Part shown: piece by piece, positions 8,437 to 16,903 of the stretch | How the letters are laid out: each line of letters opens with the position of its first letter | Position numbering within the stretch: the first letter of the stretch is position 1 | From: Enterococcus phoeniculicola ATCC BAA-412 | GTDB lineage: Bacteria > Bacillota > Bacilli > Lactobacillales > Enterococcaceae | Reading direction: 5' to 3' | Length of the DNA: 64,000 nucleotides | Assembly (NCBI RefSeq): GCF_000407505.1 | Contig: NZ_ASWE01000002.1 | Coordinates: 682,001 to 746,000, forward strand | Program-made: the position numbers and the translations under genes | Notes under the pieces: generated by a model | Seen by the model: the letters and a program-made list of their open reading frames with translations, nothing else | Told to the model about the DNA's origin: nothing | Databases searched by the model: none

Positions 8437-8862
8437 ATGCGGTTTGTTGCTATGATTATTTTCGGCTTAGCAGCTATCAATTTTTTTTATCGAGCAGTTC
8501 AATTATTTCGTAAATCATCAAAAATCTCTTTTTCAGAAAACACCTTACATAGATTTATTTGTCAGTCCTGCCAAACAGAATACAAATTAAATGGAATTGA
8601 AGCAAAGCAAAAAATTAAGGGTGCGATAAAAATAAAAAAAAGTTCACCTAAAGGACAGGTATTTTACTACAAGTTTACTTGCCCAAATTGTAATACCTAT
8701 GCTTCTCAGCAAAAGCTGTTTGATATGCAAAAATCAGCCCTATTGGGAAATGCAAAGGTCAATATTGATTCTAACCAGATCCCTCTCCTGATTGATATGC
8801 TCCTTAAAGGAGTTCTCCCAATCTTTATTGTGATGATACTCGTTCAATTACTGATGAAGTAG
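8437..8862 (+). CDS. Membrane protein with a zinc-ribbon domain, function unknown
   Basis: 141 aa. Hydrophobic N-terminus (residues 1-20), a soluble middle with two CxxC pairs (FICQSCQTEY at about 43 and CPNCNTYA at about 86) typical of a zinc ribbon, and a C-terminal membrane helix (about 115-139). ATG 8437 is preceded by GGAGGAG. It stands alone between its own promoter and a bidirectional terminator. No family recognised. Confidence 0.65.
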   Translation: MRFVAMIIFGLAAINFFYRAVQLFRKSSKISFSENTLHRFICQSCQTEYKLNGIEAKQKIKGAIKIKKSSPKGQVFYYKFTCPNCNTYASQQKLFDMQKSALLGNAKVNIDSNQIPLLIDMLLKGVLPIFIVMILVQLLMK

Positions 8863-8917
8863 TTAGAACTATTATGTATTGTTGTGGATGATTTGGCTTG
8901 TGCTTAGGATTAAATGG

Positions 8918-8968
8918 TAAAGGAGGAGCATGCGGTTGCTGGCGTAACTGCATGCTCCTCCTTTATTT
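8918..8968. terminator. Bidirectional terminator between convergent genes
   Basis: Very long stem: TAAAGGAGGAGCATGC (8918-8933) pairs with GCATGCTCCTCCTTTA (8950-8965), with T-rich sequence on the plus-strand side. It separates the plus-strand zinc-ribbon gene from the minus-strand small gene. Confidence 0.85.
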
Positions 8969-8979
8969 TTCAGACATAA

Positions 8980-9219
8980 CTACAGCTGCACATCATTAAT
9001 AGAAGATTTTACAGGAGTTATTTCAATATCTATAATTGATTTTTTGTGGATATTATGATATTTTCCAAAGTCATCCATTACTCGATAGAAATCTCCTTTT
9101 TCTTGAAGAACTTCTTGATAAAGCTCAAACGGATTATCCTTTTTGTCAGTAGTAAACGTCACTTGAATTTCTTTCCCATTGGATAGAGAAAAAACGATAA
9201 TGTAACTAGCTTTTTTCAC
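8980..9219 (-). CDS. Small hypothetical protein
   Basis: 79 aa, soluble, starting MKKASYIIVFSLSNG. The predicted beta-rich pattern with FGKYHNIHKKSIIDIEI near the end is not one I can assign. ATG 9219 has AAGGAGATGAATTAT upstream, a good ribosome site, and a terminator follows directly, which supports a real gene. Confidence 0.6.
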   Translation of the reverse strand: MKKASYIIVFSLSNGKEIQVTFTTDKKDNPFELYQEVLQEKGDFYRVMDDFGKYHNIHKKSIIDIEITPVKSSINDVQL

Positions 9220-9336
9220 GATAATTCATCTCCTTCTATTTCGTATTATACAACAAGTCAAAGGACAGACGCGATGAAAATCGCTAAATCTTTAAACATA
9301 CTACAAAACGAAAGAAAGCAAATTTCTATTCTATCA

Positions 9337-9732
9337 CTATTCTTTGTCGTATGGTACATAATCATCATATGTTTCTAACTGACGTTGTTCTTCTGCTTCA
9401 AACAAACTATCCATTCCCATTGAAGGACCTGAGCCTAACTCATTAAACCGCATTTCTTCTGTAGCAATTAGCTGCCTATACTCATCCGAGGAAATAATAG
9501 CACCAGTCTGATGATTTTTGTAAAATTTCGGTTCAGAAAATAGTTTCCTTTTCTTTTCTTCTTCAAGTTTGTAAGACACAAAGTACCCATGAGATAATTT
9601 TCTTTTAACCACTGTATTACATTCTGGACATCGAATCGGCATCTCCTTCATTCTATGATCAGCAATCTTTCTTACTTCATCATAGTAAAAGCGGGTATCA
9701 CAGGTTGGACACGTTAATTGATCATCTAACAT
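9337..9732 (-). CDS. Zinc-ribbon protein of unknown function
   Basis: 131 aa, cytosolic. The N-terminus carries two cysteine pairs, LTCPTCDTRFYYDE and IRCPECNTVVKRK, forming a probable zinc ribbon in the first 45 residues. The remainder is charged and rich in E, K, R and Y with no recognisable domain. GAGGTGAAGAATA precedes ATG 9732. It is a separate unit from the small gene at 8980. No close family recognised; a nucleic-acid or protein adaptor role is possible but not shown. Confidence 0.65.
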   Translation of the reverse strand: MLDDQLTCPTCDTRFYYDEVRKIADHRMKEMPIRCPECNTVVKRKLSHGYFVSYKLEEEKKRKLFSEPKFYKNHQTGAIISSDEYRQLIATEEMRFNELGSGPSMGMDSLFEAEEQRQLETYDDYVPYDKE

Positions 9733-10089
9733 TATTCTTCACCTCTTTATAATTAGTTTACTCCAAACCCCAAAATTTGTCCTATCAGAACTGATGTTTT
9801 TTGTAAAAATAGTTGCTCTCATTTCCCTAGTTTACAGTTAATAAGGACACAATTTTTCGTGCGTATGAATACAGGCTTTTCGAAGATTTTTATCTATTCA
9901 AAAATTAAATTCTAAAATTTTTATTAGAAAATCACTGTTTTTTTGTGCTCAGAGAGGATTCTAAGCTTTTTTTGAAGAAGAGAAACATCCAAAATGTCGA
10001 AACAGCGGTAAAATACTCTCATTTATTCCTCATGTAAATCACTAGATTCTCTTGTAGGATACAGATAAACAGATAAGGAGAAGATGAAC
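9733..10089. other. AT-rich intergenic region, divergent promoters
   Basis: About 350 nt between two divergent genes. A minus-strand TATAAA about 20 nt before the zinc-ribbon gene may be its -10 box. No reading frame with a ribosome site, no strong hairpin and no repeat was found. Confidence 0.5.
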
Positions 10090-10725
10090 ATGCAAAACCC
10101 AAAGCTTGTAAAAGCTACTTTAAAAGAAGGTTCTTTTTTTCAGATTTATGATGAAGAAGACTATACACTACAAAATCAAGTGATCCAAAAAGAGTTTATC
10201 GAGCACCAAGTGATTGACCATCCCACTTTCGAAGGCTGTGCATTTGAAAATGTTCTTTTTTCAGAAAATACATTTACCCGTTTAGAAGTGACCGATTGTA
10301 TTTTTAAAAATTGTGATTTTTCAAATGCTAATCTTCAACAGAGTACGATTCATCGCACACAGTTTGTGGACTGTAAATTAGTAGGAACAAAGTTTTCTGA
10401 AAGTTATTTAGGAAACGTTTTATTTAAAGAATGCTATATGCCCTTCTCAAACTTTAGTGATTCAAAAATTAAGTCAGTAGGCTTTGAAAAGTCTGATCTT
10501 TCAAATGGAGATATTGTTGAAAGTAATTTGCAAATAACAACATTTACTGAATGTAAATTAGAAAATATAAATTTATACGATACGAGTTTACGGAAAATAG
10601 ACTTAAGTAGCTGTCATTTCGATACACTTGATACACAAAAAGAAAATATTCGCGGATGTATCCTCAATCAATTTCAAGCTATCTATTTTGCACAGAAATA
10701 CTTAGCAATTCAAATAAAAGGATAG
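10090..10725 (+). CDS. Pentapeptide-repeat protein (Qnr-like fold)
   Basis: 211 aa. From about residue 45 to 185 the sequence follows the pentapeptide period A(D/N)LXX, with F or L every fifth residue: FEGCAFENVLFSENTF, CIFKNCDFSNANLQQS, FSESYLGNVLFKEC and so on. This gives a right-handed square beta-helix. The C-terminus LNQFQAIYFAQKYLAIQIKG resembles the dimer tail of Qnr and MfpA proteins, DNA mimics that protect gyrase. The start chosen is ATG 10090, 9 nt after AAGGAG; ATG 10084 is too close to it. A fluoroquinolone or toxin-protection role is only a possibility, since many such proteins have other or no known roles. Confidence 0.8.
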   Translation: MQNPKLVKATLKEGSFFQIYDEEDYTLQNQVIQKEFIEHQVIDHPTFEGCAFENVLFSENTFTRLEVTDCIFKNCDFSNANLQQSTIHRTQFVDCKLVGTKFSESYLGNVLFKECYMPFSNFSDSKIKSVGFEKSDLSNGDIVESNLQITTFTECKLENINLYDTSLRKIDLSSCHFDTLDTQKENIRGCILNQFQAIYFAQKYLAIQIKG

Positions 10726-10791
10726 TTTTTTTATTTCTAAAATCTTTTTTAAAAAGAAGACGTGTGTTATACTAACTTTGAGGTGTTGTTC

Positions 10792-11028
10792 ATGAATTCA
10801 ACAATTGCTTTTACATTAGCTGGACTCCTATTATTATGGAATCTATGCTCTATACCATCACTTTTGAAAAACAAAAAAAACTATGGAAGTTATTTTGTTC
10901 AGAAATCCTTTATTATTCCTAAATGGAAAGGATATGGCAATAGCTTTAATATGAAAAATCGTTTTGGTTTTTCACTAAATCTATTTTTTGTCTGCTTATT
11001 TGTATTAATTGGTCTTTTTGGTCATTAA
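10792..11028 (+). CDS. Small membrane protein, function unknown
   Basis: 78 aa with two membrane helices (residues 5-22 and about 58-77) joined by a basic loop rich in lysine and tyrosine. ATG 10792 has GAGGTG 6 nt upstream, which decides it over in-frame upstream codons. A TATACT box lies about 20 nt before it, giving a very short leader. Followed by a dispersed repeat whose hairpin can terminate the transcript. No family recognised. Confidence 0.6.
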   Translation: MNSTIAFTLAGLLLLWNLCSIPSLLKNKKNYGSYFVQKSFIIPKWKGYGNSFNMKNRFGFSLNLFFVCLFVLIGLFGH

Positions 11029-11085
11029 ACGCGCAAGTATGGTGTAATCAAAAACAAGAATTTTACATTTATGATAGTTAATTGT

Positions 11086-11204
11086 GAGAAGTTGGAACAG
11101 AAAGTTCAGCAACCAGAGCTAATTAGGTAGTTTTTTATAACTCCCAAACTTTATTAAGATTTTAAGAGGGAAGATATAACTTAGATAGTTATATCTTCCC
11201 TCTT
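11086..11204 (+). repeat. Dispersed repeat element, copy 4
   Basis: Begins GAGAAGTTGGAACAGAAAG, has CTCCCAAACTTTATTAAGAT, and ends in a perfect 17-bp hairpin (11164-11180 with 11188-11204, 7-nt loop). The inner half of the hairpin is the same as in copy 1 while the outer half differs with pairing kept on both sides. TTATTTTA follows, so it may terminate the small gene upstream. Confidence 0.7.
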
Positions 11205-11267
11205 ATTTTAATTTGTAAATTTAATATTTTGAGAAATACATCACTTTTTTGTGTTATTTATTGAAAC

Positions 11268-11276
11268 TGTTATACT
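11268..11276 (+). promoter_or_regulatory. corA promoter, extended -10
   Basis: TGTTATACT, an extended -10 box about 35 nt before the corA start. No clear -35 hexamer. Confidence 0.5.
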
Positions 11277-11310
11277 AGACACGTAGAGTAAATTTTTGGA
11301 GGTGAGACGG

Positions 11311-12213
11311 TTGATTACACATACACCGTTAACAAATGACATCAAATGGATTAATATACAAACAGAGGATAAATCAGAACTGAAACGATTTTATGAGCAC
11401 TATGAAATTGATGAAGAAATTGTTGACTATTCCTTAGATGAAAACGAACGAGCGCATTTAGATTACGATCAACGGACGAATACGTTTGTTCTTATTTTTA
11501 ACGTAACAAATCCCCAAAAGATTGATAACCATTATGAAACTATTCCAATGACCTTTATTGTGAAAGATAACATCTTACTAACTGTTACGAATGAAATCAA
11601 TCACTATGTTTCCGATATTATGATGAAACAAGTTACTTCTGAAGAGGTAGAGAGTATTTTTCAATTTTTATTTGGTAGTTTGTTCATGATTATCGACTCA
11701 TTTTTTCCTTATATTGAAGAAATGGATAGAGATCGAAAAATCATTAATAATAAATTGAAAGAAAAAACGACGAAGCAAAATTTGTTATTACTTTCAGACT
11801 TGGAAACAGGGATTATTTATTTTGTTTCCGCATCTAAGCAAAATGTTGTTCTACTTGAACAAGTTAAGGCGCATCAAATTTTCAGATTACTTACAGAAAG
11901 TGAAAAAGAACGTTTAGATGATGTCCTCATTGAAGCAAGACAGCTAGTGGAAATGACACAACTGTCTTCTCAAATACTACAGCAATTATCAGGTACCTAC
12001 AATAATGTTTTGAATAATAATCTAAATGACACAATGAAAATACTTACAGTCCTATCCATATTATTAACTGTGCCCACAATTATTACGGGATTTTTTGGTA
12101 TGAATATGCCGTTGCCTTTTGAGCACAATATTTTTGGCTGGATGTTTACCATCGGTATTAGTGTTTTGTTATGGTTTACCTTATCCTTTATTCTTAGACG
12201 ATTAATGAAATAG
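11311..12213 (+). CDS. corA: CorA-family magnesium/divalent cation transporter
   Basis: 300 aa. Large cytosolic N-terminal domain, a long helical stalk, and two C-terminal membrane helices separated by the selectivity motif GMN (FFGMNMPLPF, about residue 275). CorA forms pentameric Mg2+ or Co2+ channels gated by cytosolic ions. The start is TTG 11311, 6 nt after GGAGGTG; an upstream TTG at 11296 would overlap that ribosome site. The residue after GMN is MP rather than the more usual tail, as in many Firmicutes paralogues, so ion preference is unsure. Confidence 0.88.
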   Translation: MITHTPLTNDIKWINIQTEDKSELKRFYEHYEIDEEIVDYSLDENERAHLDYDQRTNTFVLIFNVTNPQKIDNHYETIPMTFIVKDNILLTVTNEINHYVSDIMMKQVTSEEVESIFQFLFGSLFMIIDSFFPYIEEMDRDRKIINNKLKEKTTKQNLLLLSDLETGIIYFVSASKQNVVLLEQVKAHQIFRLLTESEKERLDDVLIEARQLVEMTQLSSQILQQLSGTYNNVLNNNLNDTMKILTVLSILLTVPTIITGFFGMNMPLPFEHNIFGWMFTIGISVLLWFTLSFILRRLMK

Positions 12214-12215
12214 CT

Positions 12216-12262
12216 AAAAAAAAGTCGATACAGAGTGAGACACTTCTGGCTCGACCTTTTTT
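12216..12262. terminator. Bidirectional terminator after corA
   Basis: GTCGA (12224-12228) and CAGA pair with TCTG and TCGAC (12251-12255). A-run on the left and T-run on the right let it work for both corA and the convergent acetyltransferase. Confidence 0.7.
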
Positions 12263-12291
12263 AAGTTCAAAAGAGCAATTTATTTTCATTA

Positions 12292-12711
12292 CTACATGTA
12301 TGAGTCTAGTTTTTTGACAAAAAATAACTCTGTTGGTTCTTTAGATAATAAGAGTGCACCACAATCTGTATAGTTTAATTTTCGATAAAAGTGTTGACCT
12401 TCTTCATCTGATTGAGTAGAAAGTAAAATTTGACTATACCCTAGTTCTTTCATCTGCTGTTCAAAGGCATTCATAAGCGCGGAACCTATCCCCTGTTTTC
12501 GATGATCAGCTTCCACAAATAAAAGGTTGATAAAAGGAAGCTCATCCCAAAAATAGTTGAAACGAAGAAATCCAATAATCTTATTATTTTCTTTTGCAAG
12601 AAAAATTTCTTGTCGTTCAATCTTCTCTTTAATCTTTTCTTTAGAAAGATGTGTATCTAGAGAAATTAAAAGCGACCAGTCAGCGAGTGTTGCCTTCGTT
12701 ACAAAAATCAT
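12292..12711 (-). CDS. GNAT-family N-acetyltransferase
   Basis: 139 aa, single GNAT domain. Acetyl-CoA motif A is visible as VEADHRKQGIGSALMNAFE (about residues 68-86), followed by LLSTQSDEEGQHFYRKLNY, the usual end of the fold. Stand-alone gene with its own terminator side shared with corA. Substrate unknown. Confidence 0.85.
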   Translation of the reverse strand: MIFVTKATLADWSLLISLDTHLSKEKIKEKIERQEIFLAKENNKIIGFLRFNYFWDELPFINLLFVEADHRKQGIGSALMNAFEQQMKELGYSQILLSTQSDEEGQHFYRKLNYTDCGALLLSKEPTELFFVKKLDSYM

Positions 12712-12844
12712 AAAACCTCTCCTATTATAGAAAATTAAGATTCACTAGCCATAGTGTAGCATAAAAAAAGGAAGAAATAGTGTAGTATTGCCTTGCCCTT
12801 TACTTATAGAGAAATGGTGAGGAACATCAGATGAGTCTTTTTGA

Positions 12845-12908
12845 TATAAAAAACCTCCCCTATAACAAACTAGAAACATTTAGTTTTCTAGTACCTGTTA
12901 TAAGAGAG
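12845..12908 (-). terminator. Terminator of the four-helix membrane protein gene
   Basis: Minus strand: CTCTCTTATAACA and ACTAGAAA pair with TTTCTAGT and TGTTATAGGGGAG, then GTTTTTTAT. Long stem with one internal bulge. Confidence 0.75.
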
Positions 12909-12937
12909 CCTATCAAAAGATTCTACTTCGGATTTTT

Positions 12938-13375
12938 TTATAAGTTTTGTTGAGATACAGGAGTTTTTAATTTCCCATAAGTTATGAATGAAAAAACAAT
13001 GGCAATTATTTTAATAATCCACGCAGGAAATGTGAAAATCATACCTAGCAGTGAACCGCCAATAGCGCCACCTAGTGCTTCACCAGCTTCATACGAACTC
13101 AGATTACTTGTAGTATCAATAGCTGCTAAGCTACCAAGAGAACCCATCACGATTAACCCACCTATTAATGATAGCGCACAAGCAATAACCATTAGGATAG
13201 CACCTGTTTTTTTTATTGGTCCCTTTGGTTGTTTTACAAGTATATAAATTGAAAAACCTAATAATACAAATGTTAGGATTCTAAAAATATCAACTACTGA
13301 TCCTAACACTGGAATCGCTGTAATAATTCCAATAATTGCGATAACTAAATATGATGTACTTACACCTTTATTCAT
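12938..13375 (-). CDS. Four-helix membrane protein, paralogue A
   Basis: 145 aa, about four membrane helices, with a glycine- and alanine-rich loop (EALGGAIGGSLLG). It is clearly related to the next gene at 13546: shared blocks are DIFRxLTFxLLGFS, ILVKQP, KKTGAxLM and a C-terminal WxIKIxAIxFSFxxYGKLK. GGAGGAAGAA precedes ATG 13375. Function unknown. The pair is a local duplication. Confidence 0.65.
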   Translation of the reverse strand: MNKGVSTSYLVIAIIGIITAIPVLGSVVDIFRILTFVLLGFSIYILVKQPKGPIKKTGAILMVIACALSLIGGLIVMGSLGSLAAIDTTSNLSSYEAGEALGGAIGGSLLGMIFTFPAWIIKIIAIVFSFITYGKLKTPVSQQNL

Positions 13376-13545
13376 TTCTTCCTCCTTAATACTTTCTTAA
13401 GTATTAAATATAAACTTTTTTATCATATTTGTAAATAATTTTTTATGGAAATGTGTATAAATATCGTTTTAAAATAAATTCCAAAAAAATATTTTTAATA
13501 TTTCGTATATAGTTATAAAGTAAATAGTTCCGATGGTAAGATGTT

Positions 13546-13881
13546 CTATTGTTTTAATTTTCCGTAGACTTTGAATGAAAAGATAATGGCAACAATTTTA
13601 ATGACCCAGGATGAAAAAATAAAAAGTACAATGACAATTCCCTTCATGATTACAAAGATTGGCGAATTATTAAAGAACTCTCCTCCCATACTATTATTAA
13701 TTATAGTCTGTAACTGAATGTATCCCAAGATGCTCAGAATTGCTTCTCCAAACAAAGAGAGTAGACATGATATAAGCATTAACAAGGCCCCTGTTTTTTT
13801 AAAAGGAGCGTTCGGTTGTTTCACGAGAATAAAGAAAGAGAACCCTAATAATATAAATGTGAGAAGTCTAAAAATATCCAT
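13546..13881 (-). CDS. Four-helix membrane protein, paralogue B, N-terminally shortened
   Basis: 111 aa as it stands. The reading frame is open further upstream (codons for STSYLVIAIIGI, matching the N-terminus of paralogue A), and a GGAGGG ribosome site remains at about 13970, but no ATG, GTG or TTG follows it: the codon aligned with the ATG of paralogue A is AGA. ATG 13881 is preceded by AGGAG at 5 nt, so translation may now begin there, dropping the first helix. Either a shortened working gene or an early pseudogene. Confidence 0.5.
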   Translation of the reverse strand: MDIFRLLTFILLGFSFFILVKQPNAPFKKTGALLMLISCLLSLFGEAILSILGYIQLQTIINNSMGGEFFNNSPIFVIMKGIVIVLFIFSSWVIKIVAIIFSFKVYGKLKQ

Positions 13882-14053
13882 GAAAGCTCCTAACTTTGGA
13901 ATCGCAGTGACTATACCAATAATAGCAATAACTAAATAAGACGTACTTATCTGTTTTTTTCTATTCCCTCCTGATAATATAATGTATATTAATTATAAAT
14001 TTAGTTATTCGTTATGTAAATGGTTAATTTTTTAAATATATATATTTTTATTA

Positions 14054-14092
14054 AAAAAGCAGAAAACTAGGATTTCCTAATTTTCTGCTTTT
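14054..14092 (-). terminator. clpB terminator
   Basis: AAAGCAGAAAA pairs with TTTTCTGCTTT around an inner TAGG/CCTA stem; the minus strand continues into TTTTTTAAT. Confidence 0.8.
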
Positions 14093-14094
14093 AA

Positions 14095-16704
14095 TTAAGC
14101 TTCTTCTTTGATTGGTTCATTTTGGAATACTAAGCTGTCTTCCAAAATACTAACCGTCACTTTTGTTTTTGGCATAACTCTACCAGAAACAATCTCTTTT
14201 GCAAGTGGTGTTTCCACTTCTTTTGTGATAAAACGTTTCAAGGGTCTTGCACCATAAGCTGGTTCATATGCATTTTCAGCTATCCAAGTTTTTGCATTAT
14301 CACTAATTTCTAACTGAATTTCTTGATGCTCTAGCCGTTTAGACAATTGTTGAATCATTTTATCTACGATTCCTTTTACATTGTCTAAACTTAGAGGTGT
14401 GAAAAGAATGGTGTCATCTATACGATTTAAAAATTCTGGCTTAAAGCTTCCTCTTAAAATTGTACGAACATCCTCTTCCACATCTTCTGGTATCTTTCCA
14501 TCTAAGGTGACACCATCAAGAAGTAATTGGGAACCGATATTGCTTGTCATAATCATTACTGTATTTTTAAAGTCCACTACGCGACCTTTAGAGTCTGTTA
14601 AACGGCCATCATCTAACACCTGCAGTAAAATATTAAAAACATCTGGATGTGCTTTTTCAATTTCGTCTAATAACACAATCGTATATGGATTTCTTCGTAC
14701 AGCTTCTGTAAGCTGTCCTCCTTCTTCATAACCAATGTAGCCTGGAGGTGCGCCTACTAAACGGGACACTGCATGTTTTTCCATGTATTCGCTCATATCG
14801 ATTCGCACCATGTGGTCTTCTGAGTCAAATAAGTTTTCTGCCAACGCCTTTGCAAGCTCCGTTTTTCCGACTCCTGTTGGTCCTAAAAATAGAAACGAAC
14901 CTAATGGGCGATTTGGGTCTTGCAAGCCTGCACGAGAACGAATGACCGCATCACTCACTGCATCAACGGCTTCATCTTGTCCAATCACGCGCTTATGAAG
15001 TGTTTCATTCAATTTCATTAATTTTTCGCGTTCGCCTTCTACCAATTTAGTAACAGGAATACCCGTTAAACGTCCAACGACTACTGCAATCTCATTTTCA
15101 GTAACAGACTCTTGAACCATACGAATATTTTCTTTTTCATTCTTTTCTTCAAGTGCTTTTAACTCTTTTTCAAGTGCTGGGATTGTTCCGTGACGCAAGA
15201 CTGCTGCACGTTCTAAATCGTAATTATTTTCTGCATCCTCTAACTCATGTTTTGCTTTATCAATTTCAGCACGTTTGTTAGAAACAGCATTAACTTCTTC
15301 TTTTTCTGTTTCCCATTGCATTTTCATCGCATTTGTTTCTTCACGAAGCTCAGCTAACTCTTCTTGCAGCGCAACCAGACGCTTTTTACTTGCATCGTCT
15401 GATTCTTTTTTTAGGGCTGCTTCTTCGATTTCAAGCTGCATTAATCGACGAGTGACTTGATCAAGTTCTGTTGGCATAGAATTCATTTCTACGCGAATTG
15501 TTGCACTAGCTTCGTCTACTAAATCAATCGCCTTGTCAGGTAAGAAACGATCTGTAATATAACGATCGGATAAAGTAGCCGCAGCAACTAACGCATTATC
15601 ATGAATATTCACGCTGTGGTGAATTTCAAATCGTTCTTTTAATCCACGAAGAATACTGATAGTATCCTCAACCGTAGGCTCTTTTACTAAAACTTTTTGG
15701 AATCGACGTTCTAGCGCCTTATCCTTTTCCATATATTGACGGTATTCATCAAGCGTTGTTGCCCCAATTAAATGAAGCTCTCCTCTTGCTAACATTGGTT
15801 TTAACAAGTTTCCGGCATCCATACTGCCTTCTGTTTTTCCAGCACCGACAATATTGTGAATTTCATCAATAAATAGAAGGATACGTCCGTCACTTTTTTT
15901 CACTTCTTTTAAAACGGCTTTGAGTCGTTCTTCGAATTCACCACGGAATTTGGCTCCTGCAATTAATGCCCCCATATCTAACGAGAAGATTGTTTTATCC
16001 TTTAAATTTTCAGGTACATCTTTTCGAACAATCCGTTGTGCTAGTCCTTCGATGATGGCAGTTTTACCAACACCAGGTTCACCGATTAGAACAGGATTAT
16101 TTTTTGTTTTTCTAGATAAAATACGAATGACATCACGTATCTCTTCATCTCGCCCAATAATCGGGTCTTGTTTTCCGCTCTTTACTTGTTGAACTAAATC
16201 AATTCCGTATTTCTCTAGCGCTTTATACTGCTCTTCTTGATTTTGAGAAGTCACACGATCTCCCCCTCTCATGTCTTCAATATTTTTACGTAATTCTTTT
16301 TCGTTAATCCCATTTTTTAAAAGATATTTGGTTAAACGATAATTTTTAAGCTTCATCAAGGCGAGAAGAACAATCTCTGTTGATAAAAATTCGTCACCAA
16401 AGCTTTCACGAAGCGAATCTGCTTCATTTAACAGATTAAACAAATTTTGACTCATACTTTGTCCATATTGAACATTTCCGCCAGATACCGTTGGATATTC
16501 ATCCAAAGCTAAATCAATTTCCTCTTCAAATGCCTCAACATCAACGCCAGCATCTGTATAAAAATTACGACCAAAATGATTTGGTTGTAAGAATATTTTC
16601 CAAAGGTGTACAATATCAATTTCTTGATGATGTCTTGTAACGGCAACATTTTGTGCCTCAGCAATTGCTTCTTGCAAGGTTGTGGTCATTTTTTCAATAT
16701 TCAT
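14095..16704 (-). CDS. clpB: ClpB disaggregase (Hsp100 AAA+ chaperone)
   Basis: 869 aa from the chosen start. Order: Clp N-domain, first AAA+ module with [13 protein letters not shown], coiled-coil middle domain (about residues 400-525), second AAA+ module with [13 protein letters not shown], and the C-terminal D2 small domain. The middle domain makes it ClpB rather than ClpC or ClpE. With DnaK it pulls proteins out of aggregates after heat stress. ATG 16704 (MNIEKMTT) has GGAGG 9 nt upstream; the frame stays open to an upstream ATG at 16779, but that region is the promoter and CtsR box. CtsR control is direct from sequence. Confidence 0.96.
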   Translation of the reverse strand: MNIEKMTTTLQEAIAEAQNVAVTRHHQEIDIVHLWKIFLQPNHFGRNFYTDAGVDVEAFEEEIDLALDEYPTVSGGNVQYGQSMSQNLFNLLNEADSLRESFGDEFLSTEIVLLALMKLKNYRLTKYLLKNGINEKELRKNIEDMRGGDRVTSQNQEEQYKALEKYGIDLVQQVKSGKQDPIIGRDEEIRDVIRILSRKTKNNPVLIGEPGVGKTAIIEGLAQRIVRKDVPENLKDKTIFSLDMGALIAGAKFRGEFEERLKAVLKEVKKSDGRILLFIDEIHNIVGAGKTEGSMDAGNLLKPMLARGELHLIGATTLDEYRQYMEKDKALERRFQKVLVKEPTVEDTISILRGLKERFEIHHSVNIHDNALVAAATLSDRYITDRFLPDKAIDLVDEASATIRVEMNSMPTELDQVTRRLMQLEIEEAALKKESDDASKKRLVALQEELAELREETNAMKMQWETEKEEVNAVSNKRAEIDKAKHELEDAENNYDLERAAVLRHGTIPALEKELKALEEKNEKENIRMVQESVTENEIAVVVGRLTGIPVTKLVEGEREKLMKLNETLHKRVIGQDEAVDAVSDAVIRSRAGLQDPNRPLGSFLFLGPTGVGKTELAKALAENLFDSEDHMVRIDMSEYMEKHAVSRLVGAPPGYIGYEEGGQLTEAVRRNPYTIVLLDEIEKAHPDVFNILLQVLDDGRLTDSKGRVVDFKNTVMIMTSNIGSQLLLDGVTLDGKIPEDVEEDVRTILRGSFKPEFLNRIDDTILFTPLSLDNVKGIVDKMIQQLSKRLEHQEIQLEISDNAKTWIAENAYEPAYGARPLKRFITKEVETPLAKEIVSGRVMPKTKVTVSILEDSLVFQNEPIKEEA

Positions 16705-16750
16705 AACACATCTCCTCCACTCAAGTAATCTATTTCTCCTTACATTTTTA

Positions 16751-16779
16751 AGTATACTCTCTTGGTCAATATTGGTCAA
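16751..16779 (-). promoter_or_regulatory. clpB promoter
   Basis: Minus strand TTGACC (16774-16779), 17-nt spacer, TATACT (16751-16756). The -35 box lies inside the CtsR operator. Confidence 0.8.
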
Positions 16780-16780
16780 A
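16764..16780. promoter_or_regulatory. CtsR operator
   Basis: GGTCAATATTGGTCAAA, a tandem heptad matching the CtsR box GGTCAAA-NAN-GGTCAAA with a single difference. It overlaps the -35 box, so CtsR would occlude RNA polymerase until heat shock. The ctsR gene is not in the window. Confidence 0.9.
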
Positions 16781-16903
16781 GGATAGGTAATGTTTTTTAA
16801 TTTTTTTTAAACTAATTAATTTATCTGTTTTTCAATAAGAAGAAATTGTTTCGTTCATGACTCATTTGATGATACACTGAATTTAAAGATTGGAGTGAAG
16901 AAA

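Noticed and set aside
13376-13545. AT-rich stretch as a possible replication origin
   Set aside because: No DnaA boxes in clusters and no dnaA or dnaN nearby; the AT richness is shared by other gaps.
16704-16779. Longer ClpB N-terminus starting at 16779
   Set aside because: The extension covers the CtsR box and promoter, has no ribosome site, and adds residues not found in ClpB.
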